Assembly: GCA_914767885.1 (NCBI GenBank)
Contig: CAJZBQ010000054.1
Span: 248,001-312,000, forward strand
Direction of reading: 5' to 3'
Source: Blepharisma stoltei
Lineage: Eukaryota > Ciliophora > Heterotrichea > Heterotrichida > Blepharismidae
DNA: 64,000 nucleotides
In this document: piece by piece, positions 11,961 to 20,660 of the stretch
Position numbering within the stretch: position 1 is the first letter of the stretch
How the letters are laid out: each line of letters opens with the position of its first letter
The notes under the pieces: generated by a model
Database searches by the model: none
The model's input: only the letters and a program-made list of their open reading frames with translations
What the model was told of the DNA's origin: nothing
Translations under genes and position numbers: made by a program

Positions 11961-14876
11961 TTAAAATCTAGGGGTCCTTCTATTGGAAACCGGGGTAAAA
12001 TCTCGAGTCTGCTGCTTAGGAATCTGCTCAAGAATTTTCGCTTTAAAAGCTGAAGCGATTTTATTTTCTTTTGAAATTGATTCTAGAGTTCCTGAAGAGT
12101 TCATCAAGTCTGAAACGTTAGATGCATTTGCGAAATTTTCAATATCTTCTTTTGAAAACACCATCACAGTTTTGCTTTTTCCTAGCTTTGGCTCTGAGCT
12201 TCTTGATCTTTTTGGGGTGTTTTCTTCTTCGTCTGCTTTCTTTTTGCCTTGCAAGGAGTAAACTTTGAGAAATTCTTCAATAAACATGTAACCTCCTCCA
12301 ACTCTGATAACTGGCGCACCATTTCTTAAGCTGATGCTGACTCTTTTATTTCCAAAATTATAAACAGTTTTTAATAAAAAATAATAAAATATTTATAATA
12401 TAAATATATTTATTACTGAGATTAATTAATGAATATATTATGATACATAAAATGGCAGCAACGAGCAACCCGTCCCTCAGAGGCAGGTGAGACCCTGTTT
12501 TTTGTCTTGATTCCATGGGAGGCTAAATGCAACTTTTTTTTAAGCCATCACCACCCAGCCCTGTGGGTGCCCAATATGAGGCCGACGATATACCTGCCTA
12601 GGCTGCAAGTGGCTTGCCCCAATTTGGTGAAAGCTGCTGAGTTATTTCTCAGGATGACCGAAAAAGAGGGGATGCAAGCTAGATGAATAAACGAGGGTCT
12701 ATTCAGTTTAAAATGGTTGCTTCAGGCAACGATCTGGCTAGGAGCAATTAGCGGCATCGAAGAGTTGGAAATGGAGGCCGTCAGCAAAGCCATTGAACGG
12801 CCCAATACATTCACCTCTACCGAGAAACCGAGAACTTCGGCCCGAGCTCGAGACGGCTACGCTCTGCCGCGCGCAGGATTTCACTGCAGATTCGTGTGCC
12901 TACGAAAAGCGGACTAAAATATGCTACATTAATCCAATCCAATGAATATATTATAAACTCCTTCTGAAATTTTGTTAAACGGGTTTTTGATGCCTAATCT
13001 TTGCAAGTATCCTTTTAGCTCATAATCGATATGATCAAGCTTCAAATTCTTTGCTGATTTTTCAGATAACGTCTGCACCTGATAAGTAAGGTCATTATTT
13101 TCTTCTTCTTGCCTTATCAATGTAACCCTTAGCTGGTCAAGAGCTTCTTTCAGTTGATAATTTTCTTCTGAAACATCCTGTGAGCTCTGTGCAATCGCTT
13201 TATTTTCATTTTCCAGCTGCTGAACTTTAGCTGTAAGTTCTTCAATTTTTCTTTGAGAATCAGATTTTTGGACCAAATTTTTCAGTTCATCATTTTTCAA
13301 TTTTTCCGCCAAAGAATTGAGCTTATTTACCAAAGCTTGGTTTTCTAAATGCAGCTGGCTATTTGCATTATCATTTGCTTTGTTTGCTTCTATCCTTAAA
13401 TGTGCATTTTTTAGCTCTTCCTGTATTTCTTTTCTCTTCTGCTCCGATTCTCTCAGCATGCACGCTAAATCTACTTTAGGCTCTATATTAGTACTAAATA
13501 TTTGTCCCATAGAAATCTGATTTTTCAGCATAGAATTCTGATTCCTAATATTCGTAGAAATAAATCTTCTTATGGAGCAGGCAGGAAACTGTCCTGATGA
13601 AGCTGTAAATAGTGCCGCTGCCACTTTTTGAAGTAGGCCTTCTGGTTTGATGCTTGCTGAAGAGGAAGTTTTGTTTCTCGAAGGTTTTCCCTTTCCCTGC
13701 CAGATGGGCTAGACAGGTTTTACCTCCCACTTAGTCTTTGCTTATCGGACTCACGGGGGTATCCTCAAGAGGTTGCTTGACCTAGTGAGATAATCCTTCG
13801 ATTAGGTGGGTTTACACCAGATAAGCAGGCTGTGGTCTATATGCTTATGGCCTTATAACATTTAACTTAATTAATCTTCGTAATTTCTACCTCTAAAGCC
13901 AAGCATTTTTCCCTCACCCCTTTTAAATTTAAACAAAAAATTCTGTTCCAGTCTAAATTTTTTCACATTTTTATAAATATAAATTGAACATAATTTTTTG
14001 TAAATTCAATTTAATGTCATGAAAAATTCATTTAAAAAATTAATCAATTAAGTGTGAAAAATAATATTTGATATGCACTTTCCCATTAAATTAGGTCAAA
14101 CTAATTTTATAAGAATTAGTATTTTTCCTATAAAATTCTAAAAAATTTCAAATTTAAAGGGGTTAAAATGAAAATTTACCTATATTTTGTTCCAATTTTA
14201 AAGAAGAGTCAGTGCAAATTGTTTTAACTTTTGCCTCCTTCAGCTCATTGATATAGATTTTTTCTTTCTCCTCAAAATCATTGATGCATTTTTTCAGCTG
14301 TTCTCGTAACCCTTCACAGACTTCTCGGAGCTTATTTACTTCTTGTTTGCTGGCATATAATAAATCTTTGACGTGGTTGCAAAAAAGCTCTTTTTGTTCT
14401 AGTTCAAGCTGAATTGAGTCCATTAAGGCTCCTTTTACAGGAGCAGAGACTTGGTCTTTGGTGTCAAATTGGCTTTGGTTTTGAGGTGTACGTATAATTT
14501 CTGGTGTGGAAGGCAAAGAATATTCGCTGATTTCTCGGCGCTCGATAACTGGGGATAGAACTGAAATTTCTGTTATTGAAAGAAGCACGCGAGGATCCGA
14601 AAACTCTTCTTCAACAGAATCAAGCTCTAAGTATGGGCATCCGAGAGGGAATCAGTGGCTTTTATGCCCGTGAAGAAGCTTCATAGGCAGTTTGAAGCCA
14701 AAAACTTCTCCGTTTGATCTATAAATTCCTAGAGAAAAGTTTCCTTGGCCATAAATTTCAAAGGTATCTGTGTCATATAGCCTCTGCTCCATAGAATCTA
14801 AAGCTATTTTGTATTCATAAGGTCCTTGAGCGAGGCCTTGGACTTCTAGGATGCTTATTTCAAATTTGTACTTCAT
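11961..14876 (-). CDS. C2-like / coiled-coil / GAR (Gas2-related) domain protein
   Basis: About 562 residues after two excisions. The N-terminus (MKYKFEISILEVQGLA..PMKLLHGHKSHWFPLG) looks like a C2 beta-sandwich, read through a UGA Trp at 14652. A long coiled coil follows (EKIYINELKEAK.. to ..LSEKSAKNLKLDHIDYELKGYLQ). Near the C-terminus is a GAR domain: PFNKISEGVYN-FGNKRVSISLRN and VIRVGGGYMFIEEFLKVY, a known microtubule-binding fold of the GAS2/spectraplakin family. The tail is Lys/Ser-rich. The GAR domain is split by a 593-bp IES whose removal rebuilds the family motif exactly. The upstream interruption (13548-14181) has an uncertain boundary. Likely role: a membrane- or Ca2+-linked microtubule cross-linker of cortex or cilium (inference). 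Confidence 0.8.
12357..12949. other. IES (593 bp) in the GAR domain, carrying a nested SINE-like element
   Basis: Flanked by ATTATAAAC (+ strand) at 12357 and 12950. Excision gives KISEGVYNFGNKRVSISLRNG. Without the nested element (12442-12940 plus one duplication) the IES would be only about 80 bp and AT-rich. Confidence 0.88.
12442..12940 (+). mobile_element. SINE-like element, 499 bp, nested in an IES
   Basis: A 14-bp target duplication AATGAATATATTAT lies at 12428-12441 and 12941-12954. Head ATAAAATGGCAGC; tail ..attaatccaatcc. No credible ORF. The interior matches the element at about 44431-45040 (shared tgcccaa-atgaggc, acctgcctaggctgc, cttgccccaat). Confidence 0.8.
13548..14181. other. 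Probable compound IES in the C2/GAR gene (about 634 bp, boundaries tentative)
   Basis: Contains a MITE-like copy at about 13910-14210 (inverted termini CTCTTCTTTAAAATTGGAAC and CTCACCCCTTTTAAATT) and a SINE-like copy at 13570-13872. Joining at the shared AATAT restores frame (EQNIRNQNSMLKNQ). One MITE terminus then overlaps coding sequence, so the left boundary is uncertain; joining at TTA/ATA (CTDSSL-FSTNIEPK) also keeps frame. Confidence 0.55.
13570..13872 (+). mobile_element. 5'-truncated SINE-like element, about 303 bp
   Basis: Homologous to the 3' part of the element at 56228-56583 (ggagcagg..tcctgatgaagct..cactttttgaagtaggcctt). Ends in a TTAAC-type tail. Short flanking repeat AATCTTC (13563 and 13873). 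Confidence 0.7.
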
Positions 14877-15082
14877 CGTTAGAATTTCAATTTAAATTAA
14901 TAAAAGAGCATTCTTAAATTTTCATAACAAAAAAATTCAATTATATTTTAATTTAAATAAATCATTGTGATAAGCAGCTTTCTCTCTGAATTAATAAGTT
15001 TATATACAATAAAAAGTTAAATTATTATAAGTGATTTATAAATGCCTTGTATTCGTATTAAATTAAATTAAGCATAATAAAA

Positions 15083-15994
15083 ATGCTGATTCCTAATAGA
15101 AAAAGAATCACAATTAAACTTGTTTTAGATTGCCTTTACATCGGCTGCGCTATATCTTTATACTTTATTGATATTTTCCAATACATGGACCACTATTATA
15201 TCGGGCTGACTTATATTACTTACGAATACTCTTATAATGGCCTAGATGCATTTGTGACAGCCTCATTTAATGATTTTGATGACCACTTTTGTGACACAAG
15301 CAGCTCAGCAGTTAGCGAAATTTGTGATAATAAAGAAGACTGGCAAACAGCTGGAATCATATTCATTATTGTTTCTTCTATTGCACATCTGATAATGGTG
15401 TATGGAATGTTGAATTTATTTGGGAAGGCATGCAAATGCACTTTATGGGGATCTTTAAAGATAAACGTGCAGCACTATATTTATTCAGCGGTTTATTGTG
15501 CAAGTGTGATTACATATGTACTTATTGCTGGGATTTTTACATTAACTCCTCCAAAAGGATATAACTCTAATTATGATATAAAAGTCCAGCCTGGAATCAT
15601 TTTGATGTTCTTTTCAGCTTTTTTCGCAATTATAAGTGTGCTGTATTATCTTCTCTATAAAAATTCTATGAACTCTGACCCATTTGTAGAGCAAAATGAA
15701 TATAAAAGTCTTCCTGAAAATAAAGAGGAAAATAAAAGCATTTCTCAAAAAGAAAGCTTTGGGAGAAAAACAACCCAGAAATATGAAGAAGAAAAAAAAG
15801 AGGAAGAAAAGGTGTCAAGGTCATCAGAGTTTTCTGATAATATTGAGTTTGATAAGGACGCTATAAGCAGTGAAGAAAGCAAAAGCCAAGGAGACAAAAA
15901 GAGCCAAAAAAGCGAAGACAAAAAGAGTCAAAAAAGTGAAGACAAAACGAGTCAAAAAAGTAATGAAAAAACAAAGAAAATTATCGGAAAATAA
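15083..15994 (+). CDS. Four-TM membrane protein with charged cytoplasmic tail
   Basis: 303 residues, uninterrupted. Four hydrophobic segments at about residues 12-32, 92-114, 132-154 and 171-196. The first loop is Cys- and acidic-rich. The last 100 residues are Lys/Glu/Ser-rich with a repeated KKSQKSED/DKTSQKS unit near the end. No family recognised; the arrangement resembles tetraspan vesicle or junction proteins, but no diagnostic motif is present. It starts 206 bp from the divergent C2/GAR gene. Confidence 0.8.
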   Translation: MLIPNRKRITIKLVLDCLYIGCAISLYFIDIFQYMDHYYIGLTYITYEYSYNGLDAFVTASFNDFDDHFCDTSSSAVSEICDNKEDWQTAGIIFIIVSSIAHLIMVYGMLNLFGKACKCTLWGSLKINVQHYIYSAVYCASVITYVLIAGIFTLTPPKGYNSNYDIKVQPGIILMFFSAFFAIISVLYYLLYKNSMNSDPFVEQNEYKSLPENKEENKSISQKESFGRKTTQKYEEEKKEEEKVSRSSEFSDNIEFDKDAISSEESKSQGDKKSQKSEDKKSQKSEDKTSQKSNEKTKKIIGK

Positions 15995-16037
15995 TTAATT
16001 AGATATTTCTGTAGAAATTTTGGGGTAATTGATTAAT

Positions 16038-19000
16038 TTAAGGATTATTTTTGATTGGTTCCAAGAATTTAGTAAAATTATCAGTATCAGGAGTTGTCGA
16101 CCCTGAAATAGTATTAGTAGCATTCAATAAAGGTGACCTGGGCGCTGGTTTAATAGTTTCAAAAGTATAACCAGACGGCTTAAATGTCTGAATAGGGCTA
16201 GGAGCAGTAATTGGTTTATAGCTCGAAACATACCCGATTTTCCCCTTTTCCGCTTCATTTAATTTCGAATTCAAAAACTGTATTAAATCATGATTAGTCT
16301 GCAGTTTCGCCTGCGCATCAGCCAATTGTGCTTTTAAATTCGCTTCTTTTTCTTCCAAGTTCCTCGTCAAATCATCTTTCCTCACCAATTCTCTTTTTAT
16401 CTCAGCAATACTTTTATCAGCATTATCCAAAAACTCTTGTTTCTGCTGTATTATACTTTCCTGCTGGAGCACCACTGTATTTTTTAATTTTAATTTTTGC
16501 TTCCCTGTTTTTATTTCGCTTTGCAGCTTTTGAATTATTGAGTTTCCTTTATTTATTTCTCCAGCACTTTGGTGTAATTTATCTTCAAGCTTCATAATTG
16601 TAGCTTTAAGCATAGATGTGTTGTCCTCTTGCTGTGTCCTTACCACATTGTTAGTTTCTATTAAAGAGTTTAGTTTTTGGTTCATTTCTTCTTTATCTTG
16701 CAGCTGCCTTTCTAAGTGTTGCATTCTCAGTTTGAATTCTGTGATAGATTTCTCGTGCTCGAATTTGGTGGTTTCTAATGTTTTATTGGAGGTTCGTAAT
16801 AGGTTAAGCTCGTTTAATGCAAGCTCAAGCTCATGCTCAAGGGATTGAACTCTGGATGTAAGCTCTCTTTCTCGGCCTTCGAGGGAGCTTTTATTTCCGG
16901 TCAGCTCATTTGATTTATTTTGGTATAGTTCTAGCTTGCTTGAAAGCTCGTTTATTTTTTGTTCGTATCTTTCTGAGGCAAATTTTTTTTCTTCTTCATA
17001 GCGCATTTGAGCTGTTCTTTGAGTATCAAGCATTTGCTGCCTTATTGTTTGACAATCAGCCTGCCCTTGCAGCTTTTGCTCTTCTATTTTTCTTTCACAA
17101 TCTGCAAACAGTTTTTCATATTGTCTTCTTATGTCATTAAATTCAGCGCTCCTTAGCTCAAGCGCTTCTTCGCATTTGTGGAATTTCGATTCCCAGTCCT
17201 CGCTTCTAGCCTTGAATTCTTTTAAATTTTTTGCTAAACCTGTCATAAGCAAATAATAAAATTTAGATTATACCTTATGTGAGCAAAGAAAAAAAAATTT
17301 TAATATATAAGGTTTTATATGCAATAATTTGATATATACGTAAAATTATTGCGATGAAATCTCTAGCTATAGCTCGAGAACCCTTTTAGGTCGCTGAGAA
17401 GCAATACATTAAGAGTTAAAGTAGTGATCTCACAAGTCTTATATACTTATATGTGCTTAATCTCTGATCAGAATTCTGGTCGGTATACCTATCAGAAACG
17501 ACTGGACTCACTCTAGGGCGTCTCAGCTACTTATGACTTGCTCTACGGTTCCTATCCTCTAGGTTTCCAGGGTTAGCTCTTGGTTGTTTTCCCGGTGGCA
17601 CGTGGACTGCCCGTAACGTCAGAATCGTAGGCTTTGGATTTGGTCACTACTGTTCAATCTAAGCCTTCATTGATTCTGCTCCAGCCATATAATTAAAATA
17701 TGGCGTCTTCGACTAGGTATGGCCTCACGGCCATACATCCTCGACTCATATTTTAATTATATCCGGCAAGGTTTTTCTAGCCTTGAAAAGGACAGCAATT
17801 CTACGGTAACCAATTCTGCAGGTAGCAGAGCCTAGCCCAAGTCCAACTTCGAGACTAGTTTTTACCCTGAAGGAAAGGAGGGTTCAGATTTGGAAAAGGC
17901 AAGCCCAGCAAGGTCTACAGGTAACACCTGGACCCATCGGGCAACTGCCTAGCGTGAAACTGGGCGCTACGTCCTAGGATCTGGACTTCGCCCTTTTGCC
18001 GACAGGCTACCAGAAACTCCATTTTTTGGGGTTTCGGAATGCCAGCTTCGTTTTCCCTAAGCCTCAGGAGGCCGCATAAACCCCTAATCTGCCCACTCAA
18101 CACTGGAGTCTTTTACAAGAGACAAGGAGGAGACCCAACGGAAGGAAGGTCGCAAAGCGGAGGAATCCCCCAAGGGATCTTCAGTGATTGCGTTAAAATT
18201 AAGGGCATGAGCCCGTCTACTTACGCTAAGTTAAGATTCTGCTCCAGCCGCTTTGTCTAGATCCTCTCCAGGACACCCGTGGCTAGGTTCTGTGACAGAA
18301 AAAAGCTCTTTTAGCAGGGCAAAACCCATCTACAGAGGAGGGTGATCTCGCAGTCAAATGGCAATTACAAACTCCATTTTTCTGACAATTATAGATATAA
18401 TTTGGCAAATTTTATATATAGGTTCTGTTTGCCAAGCCAAACATGAAGTTTGCATAAAAAAGTATTTGTCATTTTGAGTCTGACTTTTCAGCTCACTACT
18501 TTGCCTCTATAGTTATTGTCCCAGAGCAATCTAAAACTATTCATAGATTATAATTCTATTAAATTTTTAAACGATTCTAATACTAATTAAATTCATTTTT
18601 ACTTTAATATTGCAGATTGGGATTTTTTAAAATTTATTACAAAATTAATTCCTCTTTGTCAGCGAACATAAAATCTTAATTACCCATGCAAGGGGAAGTA
18701 AATGCGCCTTGATGATTTCATCATTTGCGCTACGAAAACGCAAAGCTAAATGGTTGAGTTCTCTCATATTGTTATTTTCATTGATTCTTAGAGTTGCCTC
18801 TTGATTTGATGCTTTTTGAATGGAGCAGCTGTACTTGTCCTCATAAGGTTTCATACAAAGCCTTAAAAGTTCTAATATATTGTGAGGGAATGTAAGGAAA
18901 TCTACATGCAGTAATTGTTCTTGCTTTATTACATGGAATCCTTGTTCATCAAGCTCAAGTGCATATAAAAAGAATGGGTCTGCTTCATCTGTAATTTCTA

Positions 19001-19199
19001 TATTAAGAGCAAAGTGGTGGGTGCCTTGTATCTGGTTCATGGAAATTTGAAAAATAAGAATTGATGTTTTTTCGTCTCTATCTGAGCTCTTGATTTTGAC
19101 TGGGACTTGGATTGAAGTGGACTCGAATTGTTCATAAGATCGAACTTCAGAAATGGAAGAGGCTCGCTGAAGTGAAGAGCTTGAGGAATATCGGCGCAT
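16038..19199 (-). CDS. SAS6: SAS-6 centriole/basal-body cartwheel protein
   Basis: 565 residues once a 1,464-bp IES (17235-18698) is removed. The N-terminal domain (about residues 30-167) carries the SAS-6 signature: VPVKIKSSDRDE, FALNIEITDEADPFFLYALEL, DFLTFPHNILELLRLC and MRELNHLALRFRSANDEIIKAHL. The join continues AHL-AKNLKEFKARSEDWESKF into a coiled coil of about 320 residues. The tail is Pro/Thr-rich (SPIQTFKPSGYTFETIKPAPRSP). Known family role: its head domains oligomerise into the nine-fold cartwheel that templates basal bodies. Length fits the family. Without excision this looks like two unrelated genes, a truncated SAS-6 head and an orphan coiled coil. Confidence 0.9.
17235..18698. 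mobile_element. 1,464-bp IES in SAS-6: MITE-like copy carrying SINE-like insertions
   Basis: TA at 17235 and 18699. Removal restores KAHLAKNLKEF. The ends carry degenerate family termini (gtgagcaaag / gtcagcgaacat). The MITE interior is recognisable on both sides of the core (gaaatctctagcta near 17355, ataattctatt..attgggatttttt at 18549-18626). The core, about 17390-18330, is foreign GC-rich repeat. Confidence 0.87.
17390..18330 (-). mobile_element. SINE-like elements nested in the SAS-6 IES
   Basis: At least two units. About 17400-17700 matches the reverse complement of 32498-32661 (gtctcagctacttatg, cctatcctctaggt). About 17750-18260 matches the reverse complement of 41555-41975 (ccggcaaggttttt, gcaagcccagcaaggtctacagg, agcgttaaaattaa-type end). 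Exact edges not resolved. Confidence 0.7.
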
Positions 19200-19443
19200 A
19201 TTTTAAAAAATTTAGAAAATTTATGAAAATTTGATAATTATAAATCAAATTGAAATTTATAGGAAAGATGAATGGGGATAATAATGAAAAAGGAGACGAA
19301 ATAATAAAATAAAATATATTGGGCTTATTGAAATTCTTAATGGTATACTAATTTTGATAAATTTACTTACCATCGTCTGGTCTTAATAATCTATTTGCTT
19401 AGTTAAAGGAATGATTAGTCAATTTTTTGCCATTTATGGATTA

Positions 19444-20520
19444 CTAACTTATTCTATCATAAATTTTAGCTGACAAACTTCCTAAAGCTTTAAATGCAAA
19501 AGAATCTTTTGGAATAAAATGAAGCGATTTAAGCGCCATATCTAGATGATATAAAGCAAGATTCCTTGTAATATCAATTCCATACTGTTGGGCTGCTCTT
19601 TGCCCATGCTCTATATCTCCTGGCTCTTTAAACTTCCTTTGAACAACCTCCAGCAAAGACGGATCATGAGGAATTGAATATAAAACTGGCCCAGTCGCCA
19701 AGCCTTCTTTCATATCATTTAAATTTGGCTTTCCAAGAGTTTTCTTGTCTCCTGTAAAATCTAAAATATCATCAATATATTGAAAGCCAAGTCCTAAATG
19801 TTTTCCAAACTCAAAGCACTCGTCAGGATACCCAGAAAAATACCCAATCCCCTTGCAGCCATGCGCAATCAGCGAAGCAGTCTTAAAATACGTTTTATGG
19901 CAATAGCTAATAACATGCTCTTCTAATGACTCACAAGCTCCTTCAGCTTGTATCAGTTCTCCTTTTGACAAGTTTTCCATGATCTCTGATATCAAGTTCA
20001 TCAACCTCATATCATCTAGCAAAGTGCACACATAAGAAGCTGTCGATATTAAATAATTTCCTCCCATAACCGCTGTTTTGTTCCCTACTTTCCTATGAAT
20101 TGCTTCTTGGCCTCTTCTGGTCTCTCCTTTATCTATAACATCGTCATGTATCAAGCTTGAACAATGGATCATTTCTATGACCTGAGCAAAAACCATTTGT
20201 CCTCTTAAAGGCTTATGCTCCTTAAAATCCAATTCTGAACTGCCTTGCAAAGCACGAGACAAAGTCAGCATAATTGTGGGTCGGAAATGTTTGCCTGGGA
20301 ATTTGAAATAGTATTGTGTAATATTGTCGATTTCTGCTTCTCCTGTGTATAAGTTATCCATAATTTCTCTATTAAAATCAATCACATCGTCCTTAATAAG
20401 TTTGAAAGGGTCAAGAGTCTCAGACACGAGCTGTTTAAATAAGTTTTCGTTTGTTTCTTTTGAAATCTGCTTGCCGAGAAGGCTGCAAGCGATTTGGCAT
20501 TCGTTGTAGAGCTCTTTCAT
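19444..20520 (-). CDS. Trans-polyprenyl-diphosphate synthase (ubiquinone side chain, COQ1/PDSS1 type)
   Basis: 358 residues, uninterrupted. Extends isopentenyl diphosphate chains for the ubiquinone tail. Seen: GKHFRP near residue 75, first Asp-rich motif SSLIHDDVIDKGETRRG, and second Asp-rich motif GFQYIDDILDFTGD with GKPNLND following. Both DDxxD motifs are intact. The size and IHDDVID context fit long-chain (solanesyl/decaprenyl) synthases rather than farnesyl synthase. The N-terminus is not clearly a mitochondrial presequence. It lies about 245 bp upstream of SAS-6 on the same strand with a separate AT-rich spacer. Confidence 0.92.
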   Translation of the reverse strand: MKELYNECQIACSLLGKQISKETNENLFKQLVSETLDPFKLIKDDVIDFNREIMDNLYTGEAEIDNITQYYFKFPGKHFRPTIMLTLSRALQGSSELDFKEHKPLRGQMVFAQVIEMIHCSSLIHDDVIDKGETRRGQEAIHRKVGNKTAVMGGNYLISTASYVCTLLDDMRLMNLISEIMENLSKGELIQAEGACESLEEHVISYCHKTYFKTASLIAHGCKGIGYFSGYPDECFEFGKHLGLGFQYIDDILDFTGDKKTLGKPNLNDMKEGLATGPVLYSIPHDPSLLEVVQRKFKEPGDIEHGQRAAQQYGIDITRNLALYHLDMALKSLHFIPKDSFAFKALGSLSAKIYDRIS

Positions 20521-20660
20521 GAAGTATTTCTAGGTAAATGTTACTTTAGACACCAAGGCTTGAGCTAATTTCATTTTAATTTCTTGAGCTATCTATTATC
20601 CATATTAAATTACAATTTTAGCCTATAGATTTAGGAATTATTTAAAGAACTCTACATGAG

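Noticed and set aside
17235-18700. Long spliceosomal intron in SAS-6
   Set aside because: Introns here are 15-16 nt. The segment starts and ends at TA and carries MITE ends, not GT..AG at the required positions.
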